Below, piece by piece: positions 53,727 through 63,723 of a stretch of DNA of 64,000 nt. Below the pieces are notes generated by a model that was not told the origin of the DNA, did no database searches, and was given only the letters and a program-made list of their open reading frames with translations. Position 1 is the stretch's first letter. Each line of letters opens with the position of its first letter. The translations under genes and the position numbers were made by a program. Source of the stretch: an uncultured bacterium. GTDB lineage: Bacteria > Cyanobacteriota > Vampirovibrionia > Gastranaerophilales > Gastranaerophilaceae. The stretch spans positions 62,001-126,000 of the forward strand of contig ONOE01000002.1 of NCBI GenBank assembly GCA_900319365.1, written 5' to 3'.

Positions 53727-55379
53727 TTATTTTGCAAGCAGAGATTTAGCAAATTCAATAGAACGGTCATTTATGTCGCCGCCTGCGAGTTCGGCAAGCG
53801 CTTTAATTCTGTTCTCGCCTTGCAAAACATAGACTTCAACTTTAGTTTCATCTTCTTGCGATTTGCGCACATAAAAATGCTTATCGGCCTTTGATGCAAT
53901 GATAGGCTGATGAGTAATCACAATGACCTGATGAGATTTGCTTAAATTTTCGATTTCGTCTGCAACGCTTTGTGCAGCGTGTCCTGAAATTCCCGTATCA
54001 ATTTCATCAAAAATAACCGTATCTATATCGTCCGTATTTGCAAAAATCGATTTTATGGCAAGCATTACTCTGGAAATTTCTCCGCCTGATGCTACTTTAG
54101 CAAGAGGTTTTAAATCCTCGGAAACATTTGTTGATATCATAAATTCGACATTATCAATGCCGTCAGGCAAAAGGTCATCTTTTGGCGTAATTCGAATTTC
54201 AAATCTTGATTTCGGAAGTTCAAGAACCTCCAGTTTATCCTGAATTAAAACAGACAGAACCTTAGCATAATCACTTCTGCTTTTGCTTATTAGCTGTGCA
54301 AGCTGCATAAGTTCATCTTTTAAAGTATTTATTTTTGAGGTTAATTCTTCTATATTTTTTGTCGAAAATTCAATTTTTGAAAGTTCTTCGCTTGCATCAT
54401 TATAAGTTTTTTGAACGGCTTCAAGGCTTCCGCCGTATTTCCTTTTCAATTTATCCAGTACAAACAGTCTTTCTTGAATATCATTTAATCTTTGCTCATC
54501 GCTATTGAGATTTTGCGAATAATCTCTCAAATAAGATGCAATGTCCCTCAAAGACTCATTGACCGCAATAAAATCATTATTTATATCTTCAAGTTTCGGG
54601 TCATAACCTGCAGCTTTTGACAAATCATTTTTTATTTTTGACAAAGTTTCAATAATTGATTCATCATCGCCGTTTATTGTCCAATAAGCACTTCCGGTCA
54701 ACTCTTTTAACTTTTCAGCATTATTTAAGACCTCAAGTTCGTTTTCAAGTTCGGTATCTTCATTAGCCGATGTGATTTGCGCATCTTCGATTTCATTTAT
54801 TTCAAATTTGAGGAAATCAATTTGAGATTGAGCAGCATTTGCCGTTCCTTGGGCTTCAGATAATTGTTTTTGCAAATTGGAATACTCTTTATAAAGCTTT
54901 TTATATTTTGCTAATGTTTCACCATAAAAATCCTTTGCATAAGCATCAAGCAAAGTAATATGATATTGCGGCTGCAAAAAAGTATAGGTTTGGTGCTGAG
55001 AATGAATATCAACAAAAAGAGTCCTCAGCCTTTTTAAAAGTTCCTGATTAACCATTGTGCCGTTAATTCTTGAACGCACGCTGTTTTGAGTAATCTCTTT
55101 TGAAATGGTAATTTCTTCTCCGCAATCATCTATCCCGTTTTGTTCAAAAATTTCAGAAACGTCATGATGATTTTCAAGAATAATCTCAATCAAAGCTTTG
55201 TCGCAGCCCGTTTTTATAACATCTTTTGAAACCCTGTTAGAAAAAACAAGATCAATAGCGTTAAGCAATATACTTTTACCTGCGCCCGTTTCGCCCGTAA
55301 TAACATTTAAGCCTTTGTCAAAATTGGCACAGAGTTCATCTATAAGTATATAATTTTTTAGCTTTAACTGTTTAATCAT
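53727..55379 (-). CDS. recN: DNA repair protein RecN
   Basis: 550 residues, normal. SMC-like ATPase. Walker A is GETGAGKSILLNAIDL. Coiled coils occupy the middle. The C-terminal half has VASGGEISRVMLAIK (signature), DTVIFDEIDTGISG (Walker B) and VITHQPIIASKAD. It acts early in double-strand break repair. The ribosome site is weak. Identification is secure. Confidence 0.95.
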   Translation of the reverse strand: MIKQLKLKNYILIDELCANFDKGLNVITGETGAGKSILLNAIDLVFSNRVSKDVIKTGCDKALIEIILENHHDVSEIFEQNGIDDCGEEITISKEITQNSVRSRINGTMVNQELLKRLRTLFVDIHSQHQTYTFLQPQYHITLLDAYAKDFYGETLAKYKKLYKEYSNLQKQLSEAQGTANAAQSQIDFLKFEINEIEDAQITSANEDTELENELEVLNNAEKLKELTGSAYWTINGDDESIIETLSKIKNDLSKAAGYDPKLEDINNDFIAVNESLRDIASYLRDYSQNLNSDEQRLNDIQERLFVLDKLKRKYGGSLEAVQKTYNDASEELSKIEFSTKNIEELTSKINTLKDELMQLAQLISKSRSDYAKVLSVLIQDKLEVLELPKSRFEIRITPKDDLLPDGIDNVEFMISTNVSEDLKPLAKVASGGEISRVMLAIKSIFANTDDIDTVIFDEIDTGISGHAAQSVADEIENLSKSHQVIVITHQPIIASKADKHFYVRKSQEDETKVEVYVLQGENRIKALAELAGGDINDRSIEFAKSLLAK

Positions 55380-55409
55380 AATCTTACGCTATTTTTAATT
55401 TTTGGGAAA

Positions 55410-56702
55410 TTATAAATTTTTGCCGCAGCATTTTTTGAATTTTTTACCGCTGCCGCATGGACAAGGGTCATTTCTGCCGATTTTTTTAGACAAATCAATC
55501 TGAGGTTTTTCTTCGTTTTCTTCAATAATACCGAGCGTCTTTGAAAAGGCATTTGATCTGTACAAAACCGTTGTTGATGACATGATTTTGTTATTCAAAT
55601 ATTTTCTTTTGTATTTTTGAAGTAATTCATCTAAAGTATAATTTTTGCCTAATACTTTGTTTACGATTTCCATAAAATTCGGGTGTTTTTCAGCCACCGT
55701 TCTAATTATGTTTGCGCCGAATTTATCATTTTGCAGGAAGTATTTTATACATTCAGCATAACCTGAGATCTTTGTATAATCATCTGCTTCAAAGATTTTG
55801 TTAAACGTTCCGAAAAAAGGAACGGCATACATACCCAAATCCTTATCGTAGATAATAGCAACATCATATTCTTCGTTGTGAGAAGAAAATCCGCCAAGAG
55901 AATTTTCAAGGAAATTATCATAAGAATTGTTAAATTCGGGGATTGAATAGAACTTGTATTCTTTCGGTTCTTGAATTAAAGACGAATAATCATCTTTCTT
56001 GCCGCATTCGGCAAAATCATTAAATTTCCCGATAAGTTCATCAGCTTTTTTATTTGTAGTAATGACAACGGGCGTTCCGAAGTAATCCATGAATTTTTTA
56101 TAAATATCAGCAACATCCTGTTCGATTTCTTTTTGCTTTTCGGGATTGTCCAGATAAACAAGCTCGGGATTTTCAATAATTTTAGCAACAGCAAATCTGT
56201 ATGCATCCGATTTTCTTGAAGAGGGTAATACGCCTGATATTTCAAGAAGATAATAAATTCCGTCAATTTTTACAATTCTTGCGATGATAAACTCTCCGCA
56301 CCCTAACCCTCTGAATGCCGTCATTTTCATAAGAGATGTAACTTGATAGACTTTCTCGTTGACGATATTCAAGAAGTCAAAACCTGATTTATTAATTCTT
56401 TTGATTTCAAAAACAGAAGATATAGAGTCTTGCATTGCTTCTACAATTTTCTTTTCATCTTCGGATAAATCAGGATTATTTTCTATATAGAGTTCTGGAA
56501 CACTTTTATAATCTTCGCCGATATTACGTTCAAGAATATATGTAAAACAAGCGGATTGAAACGAAACCCTGTTATTTGCGTTTGCTCCGATTGTTCTTAA
56601 ATATTCATTAAAGTCATCTTTTATATCCTGATGAACCTGAATGAAATTTGCAATATTTTTTATAACGTTATTTATTTGCTCCATGCGTGATTGTAAATTC
56701 AT
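55410..56702 (-). CDS. SEC-C motif protein of unknown function
   Basis: 430 residues from ATG 56702 (AGAGGG six bases upstream); an in-frame ATG at 56738 has no good site. The last 22 residues carry a SEC-C zinc motif: [19 protein letters not shown], as at the end of SecA and many others. The rest is helical and mixed alpha/beta, with no recognised domain. The SEC-C motif binds zinc and often docks on ribosomes or the Sec system; the function here is unknown. It follows recN with a 30-base gap, so they may share a transcript. Confidence 0.75.
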   Translation of the reverse strand: MNLQSRMEQINNVIKNIANFIQVHQDIKDDFNEYLRTIGANANNRVSFQSACFTYILERNIGEDYKSVPELYIENNPDLSEDEKKIVEAMQDSISSVFEIKRINKSGFDFLNIVNEKVYQVTSLMKMTAFRGLGCGEFIIARIVKIDGIYYLLEISGVLPSSRKSDAYRFAVAKIIENPELVYLDNPEKQKEIEQDVADIYKKFMDYFGTPVVITTNKKADELIGKFNDFAECGKKDDYSSLIQEPKEYKFYSIPEFNNSYDNFLENSLGGFSSHNEEYDVAIIYDKDLGMYAVPFFGTFNKIFEADDYTKISGYAECIKYFLQNDKFGANIIRTVAEKHPNFMEIVNKVLGKNYTLDELLQKYKRKYLNNKIMSSTTVLYRSNAFSKTLGIIEENEEKPQIDLSKKIGRNDPCPCGSGKKFKKCCGKNL

Positions 56703-56828
56703 TTTTATCCCTCTTATTTTTAAAGTATTCAATGTCAAGATTACTATTAATTCAGTTAAAACACAAATATATTAAGCTTATGTATAATTTGTGTCAATTA
56801 GTCCGTAATTTATTTTTAAAGATATAAC

Positions 56829-57326
56829 TTAATCAACAAGTTTGAAATCACCGTTCTTTTTGATATGTTCAACCAGACCGCCATCATTTAAAAGCTTTAT
56901 CATAACGGACGGCAAAGGTTCTATTTGAATAACCGCTCCGTTTGTAAGGTCTGTTATTACACCCTTTTTTATATCAATATCAAGTTCATCACCGTCATCA
57001 ATCGCATCGGTATCGCATTCAATTGCAAGCAAACCGATATTTATGGCGTTTCTGTAAAAAATTCTTGCAAACGATTTCGCAAGTACAGCGCCTACTCCCG
57101 CAATTTTCATAATTCTCGGAGCATGTTCTCTTGATGAGCCTAAACCAAAATTATGTCCTGCAACAACAAAATCACCTTTCTTAACCCGAGATGCAAAAGT
57201 TTCATCAGCATCTTCCAATACATGTTTTGCAAACTCGTTTAAATTTGAACGCAAATGGTATAATCTTCCGGGGGCAATGTGATCTGTTGATATGTTATCT
57301 CCGAATTTGAAAGCTTTTCCTTTCAT
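56829..57326 (-). CDS. leuD: 3-isopropylmalate dehydratase small subunit
   Basis: 165 residues, the short archaeal/bacterial LeuD-HacB type. The start is ATG 57326, with AAGGAG six bases upstream. Features are FGDNISTDHIAPGR at the start and the swivel-domain loop NFGLGSSREHAPRIMKIAG. It works with LeuC to isomerise isopropylmalate in leucine synthesis; homoaconitate or citramalate forms are also possible. No leuC is in the window, so the large subunit must be elsewhere. Confidence 0.9.
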   Translation of the reverse strand: MKGKAFKFGDNISTDHIAPGRLYHLRSNLNEFAKHVLEDADETFASRVKKGDFVVAGHNFGLGSSREHAPRIMKIAGVGAVLAKSFARIFYRNAINIGLLAIECDTDAIDDGDELDIDIKKGVITDLTNGAVIQIEPLPSVMIKLLNDGGLVEHIKKNGDFKLVD

Positions 57327-57459
57327 AATATACTCCTTTTTATACATCGGCATAAATAAACCGAAACAAACGCTTATTTTATAATTATATTACAAAATAA
57401 CAAAGACTTCACCTTTGTAATATTTATCAATGTAGGATAAATACAAAATTCTTCCCGCT

Positions 57460-57487
57460 ACCATAAAAACAAAAACTATGGTATAAT
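57460..57487 (+). promoter_or_regulatory. -10 box with an overlapping inverted repeat upstream of the phosphatase-like gene
   Basis: ACCATA (57460-57465) and TATGGT (57477-57482) form an inverted repeat whose last base is the first T of TATAAT (57482-57487). It could be a repressor site. No clear -35 was seen. Confidence 0.35.
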
Positions 57488-57509
57488 CATTTAAAAGAGG
57501 TAAAGTTAT

Positions 57510-58133
57510 ATGTATTTTAAAAGAAGATGTAAAATAACGTTTTTATGCCACGGAGCAACCATATATTCAGAAGAAGGCAGATTTTCCGATGCTTTAAATT
57601 ATCCGCCGTTATCTGATTTAGGGGTGGAAGAAACAGAAAATATTGTTAAATATTTAAGAGACAGAGCAATAAAAAATGATGCGATATATTCATCACCCGC
57701 CTTGCGAACCAAGCAATCGGCAGATATGATTGCGGGATTTTTCAAGCAGGATTATGAAGTAGTTGATGAATTAACCCCCAGAAAATGCGGTTCATGGAAC
57801 GGCAAGACTTATGAACAAATCCTTGCAAAATTTCCTGACGGCTTAACCGATGCTCTGATAAATCCGGATGAGGAAAAAGCTCTCGGCGGAGAAACAAATC
57901 AGGATTTCATAAAAAGAATTAAAACCGTTATAGACGGGCTTGTTGAACGTAACATAGGTAATAGGATTATCATTGTAACACATCCTGACGTTATTCAGGC
58001 TGCAATATGCGGAGCGCTTGAAATCCCGGGAGATAAGCTTTTCAAAATCTATGTAAGAACAGGTAGCGCAACACAAATAAGCTATTTTGAGAAATGGTCA
58101 AGTCTTGTATACTGCGACCACGTTCCGCTGTAA
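57510..58133 (+). CDS. Histidine phosphatase superfamily protein with an altered RHG motif
   Basis: 207 residues. The fold's opening motif RHG is here CHG (Cys13-His14-Gly15 in FLCHGATIYS), so the first phosphate-binding arginine is lost. Other catalytic residues appear present: Arg66 (SSPALRTKQSA), Glu87 (DELTPRKCGSWNG) and His158 (IIVTHPDVI). Family members are phosphoglycerate mutases, alpha-ribazole phosphatases and regulators. Loss of the Arg may reduce or change activity. AGAGG lies seven to nine bases before the ATG. Ends in a good terminator. Confidence 0.82.
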   Translation: MYFKRRCKITFLCHGATIYSEEGRFSDALNYPPLSDLGVEETENIVKYLRDRAIKNDAIYSSPALRTKQSADMIAGFFKQDYEVVDELTPRKCGSWNGKTYEQILAKFPDGLTDALINPDEEKALGGETNQDFIKRIKTVIDGLVERNIGNRIIIVTHPDVIQAAICGALEIPGDKLFKIYVRTGSATQISYFEKWSSLVYCDHVPL

Positions 58134-58169
58134 AATGCCTCTGCGAACCTGACAGATTTAACAACTATA

Positions 58170-58207
58170 AAAAGAGGGTATCATAATTAAATGATACCCT
58201 CTTTTTT
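58170..58207 (+). terminator. Rho-independent terminator after the phosphatase-like gene
   Basis: AAAGAGGGTATCAT, loop AATTAA, ATGATACCCTCTTT, T-run. Near-symmetric, so it can also end the convergent S1 transcript. Confidence 0.9.
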
Positions 58208-58231
58208 AGTTTGAAAACCAATTATTTTAAA

Positions 58232-59329
58232 TTAGTCATTATTTTCAGAAGTTTTTTCAGCTGAAGCACCGTCTTTATTGATATCTTTTATGCTCAATGC
58301 GATTCTATGTTCTTGCGGAGTGAATTTCTTAATAAGAACTTCGACATTGTCGCCGACTTTGAATCTGTTAAACGGATTAACATTTTCTTCTGCCATTTCA
58401 GAAACAGGAAGCAATGCCTCTACTCCGGGGAAGATATTAATAAATGCGCCGAAACCTGTTACTTTGTTAACTGTTCCGTTGATAATTTGTCCTTCTTTGA
58501 ACTGACCCTCAATTTGCTGCCAAGGATCTTCACCCATTCTCTTTAATGACAAAGAAATTCTTTTCAATTCGTTATCAATTTTGATAATTTTAACTTCCAA
58601 TTCCTGACCTAAAGAAATTACGTCTGACGGATGTTTAATTCTTGACCAAGAAATTTCAGAGATAGGAAGTAAACCGTCAATTCCGTTGATATCAATGAAT
58701 GCGCCGAAATCAGCAATTCTTACTACCTGACCTTTAACAACATGTCCTTCTTCAAGTGATGCAAGAATATTATCAACAACCTGATCTCTCTGTTCGGCAA
58801 TAGCTTGTCTTTGAGATAAGATAAGTTTATTTTTCTTAGGATCAGCTTCCAAAACTTTGACTTCAATTTTTTGATCCAAAAGACCTTCAAAAGGTGTGCC
58901 TGTTCTCAATTGAGAAGAAGGAATGAAACCTTTCAAACCAGCAACGTCAACCAATACACCGCCTTTAACGACTTTTTCGACCTTAGCCAAAATGATGTCG
59001 CCTTGAACTTTTGCATCGTTTAATTGTGCCCAAGCTTGAGCAAATGCCAATCTCTTTAATGATAAAAGCATACCGTCATCATCTGTTTCTTCTTTTAATA
59101 CGTAAAATTCTTTAGTATCGCCGATTTCAAGTTCGGGAGTTTCCTCAGAAGAAGAGGCAATTTCTCTGTCAGGCAAAAATGCTTCTGTCTTTGTTCCGTG
59201 AACGCTTACCAAATAACCGTCTTTTTCTCTTTTTAAAATTGTTCCCTCAACGATATCTGCTACCGAGTTGGTTTTTGAAAAACTTTCGTCCAATAATTTT
59301 TCAAAATTATCTAATGTTGCTTGTGCCAT
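58232..59329 (-). CDS. rpsA: 30S ribosomal protein S1 (copy 2)
   Basis: 365 residues with four S1 repeats (starting near 25, 108, 195 and 280); VVRIADFGAFIDINGIDGLLP is the clearest. AAGGAG precedes the ATG. Flanked upstream by ispH on the same strand with 24 bases between stop and start. In several bacterial groups ispH and rpsA are adjacent or fused, which supports this copy as the canonical S1. The other copy is at 10407. Confidence 0.88.
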   Translation of the reverse strand: MAQATLDNFEKLLDESFSKTNSVADIVEGTILKREKDGYLVSVHGTKTEAFLPDREIASSSEETPELEIGDTKEFYVLKEETDDDGMLLSLKRLAFAQAWAQLNDAKVQGDIILAKVEKVVKGGVLVDVAGLKGFIPSSQLRTGTPFEGLLDQKIEVKVLEADPKKNKLILSQRQAIAEQRDQVVDNILASLEEGHVVKGQVVRIADFGAFIDINGIDGLLPISEISWSRIKHPSDVISLGQELEVKIIKIDNELKRISLSLKRMGEDPWQQIEGQFKEGQIINGTVNKVTGFGAFINIFPGVEALLPVSEMAEENVNPFNRFKVGDNVEVLIKKFTPQEHRIALSIKDINKDGASAEKTSENND

Positions 59330-59353
59330 TTTGTTTTTCTCCTTTTCTTTTGT

Positions 59354-60289
59354 TTATTTAAACATTAGTATTTGTTTTTCTACGTCATCAATTATGTTTT
59401 GCGGAGTTGATGCACCCGCTGTAATGCCTATATTTAAAGCATTTTCTATATCATTTTTATACGGTTCAAGATCTTGGGATTTTTCTATATGAATCGTATT
59501 CGTAATTTTTTTTGAAATATCTGCAAGATGAGTGGTATTTGCACTTTTTTTTGAACCAACAACCACCATCAAATCCGATTCCTGCGCAAGTGAACCCGCC
59601 TCGGTTTGGCGCATGCGGGTGCTCGGGCAAATAGTATTTGAAATATGCAGTTCCTTTGCAATAGTCGTTAAATATTCTATAATCGGCAAAAGCGTTGAAT
59701 AAGTTTGAGTTGTTTGAACAACCACACCGATTTTTTTATTGTTTTTTAATTCCTGTTCGTGCGCTTTTAATTCATCAACACTTGCAGCAACAATGACATT
59801 ATCGCCAAATTGCTGCGCATTACCTTTTATGCCGATAACTTCAGGATGCTGCGCCTTGCCGACAATTACAAGAAAATACCCCTGTTTAACAAGTTCAACC
59901 GCTTTATCTTGAACGGCTTTCACATAAGGACAGGTTAAATCATAAGGTTCAAAGCCTGCATTTTTGATTTGTTCGATAACTTCAGGGCTTTCACCATGTG
60001 TGCGAATAATACAAATTCCATCGCCTTTGTCAGGCAGAGTTGTTAAAGTTTTTATACCAAAATTGCTCAAATCATCAATGACTTGAGAATTGTGGATAAG
60101 CTCGCCTAAAATGTATACGTTATTATCAGGATTATGCGCTTTTATATCTTTTGCTGTTTCAACGGCTCTTTTTACACCGTAACAGAAACCTGCATTTTTT
60201 GCTATTTTAATATTTTTATTATTCGGCAATTTAAAATTGTCTTCTTTCAAATGGACTCGGAAGTAAAGATTTACTTCCTGTAAACCCAT
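59354..60289 (-). CDS. ispH: 4-hydroxy-3-methylbut-2-enyl diphosphate reductase
   Basis: Last enzyme of the MEP isoprenoid pathway, a 4Fe-4S reductase. The cluster cysteines are visible in NAGFCYGVKRAVE, LTCPYVKAVQ and NTICPSTRMRQ. The start is uncertain. The ATG at 60289 would add a ~25-residue stretch before the usual beginning, and its DNA contains a perfect 9-bp hairpin (60260-60279), so a TTG inside the frame is possible. Co-directional with rpsA copy 2. Confidence 0.93.
   Translation of the reverse strand: MGLQEVNLYFRVHLKEDNFKLPNNKNIKIAKNAGFCYGVKRAVETAKDIKAHNPDNNVYILGELIHNSQVIDDLSNFGIKTLTTLPDKGDGICIIRTHGESPEVIEQIKNAGFEPYDLTCPYVKAVQDKAVELVKQGYFLVIVGKAQHPEVIGIKGNAQQFGDNVIVAASVDELKAHEQELKNNKKIGVVVQTTQTYSTLLPIIEYLTTIAKELHISNTICPSTRMRQTEAGSLAQESDLMVVVGSKKSANTTHLADISKKITNTIHIEKSQDLEPYKNDIENALNIGITAGASTPQNIIDDVEKQILMFK
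60260..60279. promoter_or_regulatory. Perfect hairpin at the 5' end of the ispH frame
   Basis: GGAAGTAAA, GA, TTTACTTCC: nine paired bases with a two-base loop. Stable and unusual in coding DNA; may be a leader element or attenuator. Confidence 0.4.
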
Positions 60290-60319
60290 TACAACATAAA
60301 AAACATATTAAATCAAGCA

Positions 60320-63300
60320 CTAAACCCAATAAGATTTAAATTTTTCGCTGCGCTGTTTCCAGTTAGGTAATATATTTGAATTTAAACCGATATTTGATTC
60401 AAAATCGTCAGGCTCATTATTGTTGTTCGTTGCAACATAATTTGAAGCTTTAGCCTGTCCCTGGATGCGGCGCATCCAGTTATCCCCGCCCGGCATATCA
60501 GACGGATTTGTAATCGGCTGCGGGTTTATCATTTGCAAATCCGCAACATCCATATACTGCTGAGCATCGCCGCCCAAGATGTTATAAAACTCTTTTAAAC
60601 TAGCCGTGTTACCTGTTTTTCTCAAATCTGCAAACATTGTAGATAATTGACGGGCATCAGCATATCTTATAATATCTTTTTTCTCAATATTTAAACTTGC
60701 AAGAGTGCTTGCAGGCAATGATTTAATCAATGCGGGATTAAGTTTTACCAAATAACGGATTAAAGGAATGTTTTGACCGACAGAACTTATAAATCCGATA
60801 ATTGTTGCCGTATCTTTTGTCGAAAGAACCTGAATAAATTTTTGTTGATATTCGGCACTAATTGTACCGAGTTCATTGTATACCGTGCCTAATTGACCAT
60901 TTTGAGCAGCAGTTTTAATTTTTTCGATTTTCTCAGCAGGAATTGAAACGCCTTGAGTTTGAACTTCTCTTACGGTTTCATTTGCTACTTTTGCAACATC
61001 TTCTTTTTGCTGTTGTTCGGTTTTTTCGCTTGCTTCTTTTCTTGCGCTGTCAACTTTTTTTGCAGCGGCAACTTCTTCTTTAGCTTTTTGGGTATTTTGC
61101 TTTTCTGTCCAAGCTTCGACTTCTTTTTGAATTTTTTCTGTTGTAGCTTTTGCAGCCAAAGCAGCGGCATCTCGTTTAGCTTCAGAGTCAGCAACAAGCA
61201 TTTGATTTATTGCAGCCTGATATTTCTTTTGAGTGTCGGTTGAAACGTAAGTAAATGCTTTTTGAGTCGTTTGAGTTGACGATGTCGTACGTTCTGTTCT
61301 GTCTGCTTTAGAAGAGCTCGAAGAATTTGACGAGGAAGTAGATGATTGACTTTCTTGGGTTCTGTCTGATGATGAAGATTGAGCGACTTCTCTTTCGTAA
61401 GAAGTTTGCCCCGTTTGACGAGCCTTGTTTATAGAACTGATTTGTTCTTGAGAGTAACCGTTGTTGCGAATTGCATTATCAACATAGCTGCTGTATTGAG
61501 ATTTAACGCTTGAATCAACGTATTTTTCAGCCGCAGCTAATCCCTCGGTTACAGATGCATCACTAATTGTCGAATAGTATTTTGCATCATTTAACTGTTG
61601 CTCAGGGCTGCCTGTTTTTATAAAGAATTTTGTTGATAAAGATTTCTTTGCGGAAGAAATATCGGCACTCGTTGCCATATAATTTCTGTATTCCGTTCTG
61701 TCAGCTGTATTATAATAGGTATTAATACTGTTTGTTCTTGCTTCACCAAATAAAGCATACGCTTCATCGCTTTGAGCATGAGCAAGTTGTTTCATTTGGT
61801 TTAAATCAAAAAATTGTGCAGTCTTTTTCTCAAGAGAATTGATTTTATTTAACTGCGCTGTTGACATGAAATTTACATTTTCTTTACGACAAGCAGCTAT
61901 ACCATTTTCTATGTGAGAGAATGTATTTACATCACCGTTTGCCATAGACTGTGCCATAAACAAATCAGCTTTATCAGGAAACATATGTGCAATCTGCCTA
62001 TTAGCTTCTTCAACAGTAAAATGTTTCTCATCTATTAAGAACTTATGCAACATTTTTATTTCTACATCTGAGCTGAAAGAATTTCTAAAGTAGGTATCAT
62101 TTAATTCTTGTATAAGTTCTTTACGCTCTTTACCCGCAAATTTGGTTTTCATATATTCTTCGGGAGTTTTATTGACAAGCATACTTTTATTAACCAAACT
62201 GCCCATATTTGCTTCTTGATTTAATACTTCTGCCGAACCTGTTTTTTCAAGTTTAATATAATATTGATACAACTCTTTGAGTTCGGGAGTATTAAGCTCA
62301 CCGTTTTTATTCATTAGTTTTAATTTATTTGCAATATCACGTTCGGTAATTGTGCCTTCTTTGTCTATACTTAAATAGACTTTCGCTTTCGTTTGAAACG
62401 TTTTCATTGTTTCCTTAACTTTTGGATTGTTTGTCTTGATTTCATCAAGATTAATGTTATCCGCAAGTTTTGCAATAAATTTCTGTTGTTCTTTGGTATC
62501 AGTTACAAGCTTTGATACATCAAGATTTTTATCTTTCTTTATCTGATCAAAAGCTGCCAAAATCAATTTATTAAAAGTTTCTTTATCTTCTTTTAATACT
62601 TTGGGATCAATACCAAAGATTTTTTGACCGTAAGTTTCTATTTTACTTTCTATATATGCTTGTTTTTCATTAAGCGATTTCAACTCTCTATATTTTGGAT
62701 CATTCTGAGTCAAAACAGTATCCATAATTTCGTTTAATTGCTGAGCTGATGACTTCTTCGGGTCATTGAGAATTTTTTCAAAAACCTTATTTAATTTGTG
62801 CATAGGTAAATTATCAACTCTGTTATTTAATTCGGTTTTATCCAAATTTATCTCGATTTTATTATTTTTTGTAGAGTTGATTTTGTCGCCTTTAACACCT
62901 GCATCAGTTATAAATTCTGCAAGCTCATTAAACATGACCTCTCTTTGTGCTGAAGTCATGTCTTTTTTTAAATTTCTTTTATCCCTAAAAGAGGATATAA
63001 GCCCATCACGATATTTTTGTTTATCTTTTTCGCTTTTTAATGCCGAATAATTTGAATCATTTTCGTTTAAATACTTATCTATAACTCTTGAAGTTTTTTC
63101 ATAAGCGGTTCCGCTTTTCGAATACACCTCTTTATATTCTGACATCTTGCTTTCTGCAGCCTGCTCTTTTAAAGTCTTTGGCTTTGCTTTTGTGTCATCA
63201 GGGGAAATGGTTTCTTTATTTTCTGTTTTAGGATTTTTTCCAGCCTGTTCTGTTTCATAAGCTTTTAATAAATTCTGAACTTCTTTATCATCAGTTTGAG

Positions 63301-63610
63301 ATTTTTGCAAGAAATTAAGTAATTGTTCAGGGGTTGTAATGCCCAATTCTGCATACTTTGCTTTATTTTTTTCAAGTTCTTGCTCTAATACCGTAGATTT
63401 TATTTGCTGTGTATCGGCACTCTTTACAGGCTGTTGAGATTTAGCAGCTGATAATCTCCCTGAGGCATCAGAAACTTCTGATTTTTGTTTGTTTTTGTTA
63501 ACTAATGGAATAGGAGCAGATTTTTTTGCAGCAGGAGCAGCTGAAACAGTCGGCTGAGATGCCGTTGTTACAGTAACTGCTTTTTGAATTTTCATTTCAT
63601 CTGTTGCCAA
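60320..63610 (-). CDS. Very large low-complexity/helical protein of unknown function
   Basis: 1096 residues from a TTG start with AAGGAG nine bases upstream; no signal peptide and no membrane helix. Lys/Glu/Gln/Ser-rich throughout. Residues ~1-100 are Ala/Ser/Lys-rich and disordered. The bulk to ~690 is helical with no known motif. A Ser/Thr-rich stretch follows at ~730-780 and a long charged coiled coil at ~790-880. The last 200 residues are a helical domain ending WKQRSEKFKSYWV. The C-terminus is conserved-looking, unlike the linkers. I recognise no family. It could be a scaffold or a cytoskeletal-like protein. It sits 31 bases upstream of ispH and may share its transcript. Confidence 0.6.
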   Translation of the reverse strand: MATDEMKIQKAVTVTTASQPTVSAAPAAKKSAPIPLVNKNKQKSEVSDASGRLSAAKSQQPVKSADTQQIKSTVLEQELEKNKAKYAELGITTPEQLLNFLQKSQTDDKEVQNLLKAYETEQAGKNPKTENKETISPDDTKAKPKTLKEQAAESKMSEYKEVYSKSGTAYEKTSRVIDKYLNENDSNYSALKSEKDKQKYRDGLISSFRDKRNLKKDMTSAQREVMFNELAEFITDAGVKGDKINSTKNNKIEINLDKTELNNRVDNLPMHKLNKVFEKILNDPKKSSAQQLNEIMDTVLTQNDPKYRELKSLNEKQAYIESKIETYGQKIFGIDPKVLKEDKETFNKLILAAFDQIKKDKNLDVSKLVTDTKEQQKFIAKLADNINLDEIKTNNPKVKETMKTFQTKAKVYLSIDKEGTITERDIANKLKLMNKNGELNTPELKELYQYYIKLEKTGSAEVLNQEANMGSLVNKSMLVNKTPEEYMKTKFAGKERKELIQELNDTYFRNSFSSDVEIKMLHKFLIDEKHFTVEEANRQIAHMFPDKADLFMAQSMANGDVNTFSHIENGIAACRKENVNFMSTAQLNKINSLEKKTAQFFDLNQMKQLAHAQSDEAYALFGEARTNSINTYYNTADRTEYRNYMATSADISSAKKSLSTKFFIKTGSPEQQLNDAKYYSTISDASVTEGLAAAEKYVDSSVKSQYSSYVDNAIRNNGYSQEQISSINKARQTGQTSYEREVAQSSSSDRTQESQSSTSSSNSSSSSKADRTERTTSSTQTTQKAFTYVSTDTQKKYQAAINQMLVADSEAKRDAAALAAKATTEKIQKEVEAWTEKQNTQKAKEEVAAAKKVDSARKEASEKTEQQQKEDVAKVANETVREVQTQGVSIPAEKIEKIKTAAQNGQLGTVYNELGTISAEYQQKFIQVLSTKDTATIIGFISSVGQNIPLIRYLVKLNPALIKSLPASTLASLNIEKKDIIRYADARQLSTMFADLRKTGNTASLKEFYNILGGDAQQYMDVADLQMINPQPITNPSDMPGGDNWMRRIQGQAKASNYVATNNNNEPDDFESNIGLNSNILPNWKQRSEKFKSYWV

Positions 63611-63723
63611 AATTCAATTCTCCTTGCACATAGCATTATCACTTACTATATATTCAAAAACATGCAAAATGACTGATATTCAGGTTTTAGGCATATTGTT
63701 ACAATAGTTAACATTATATATTA

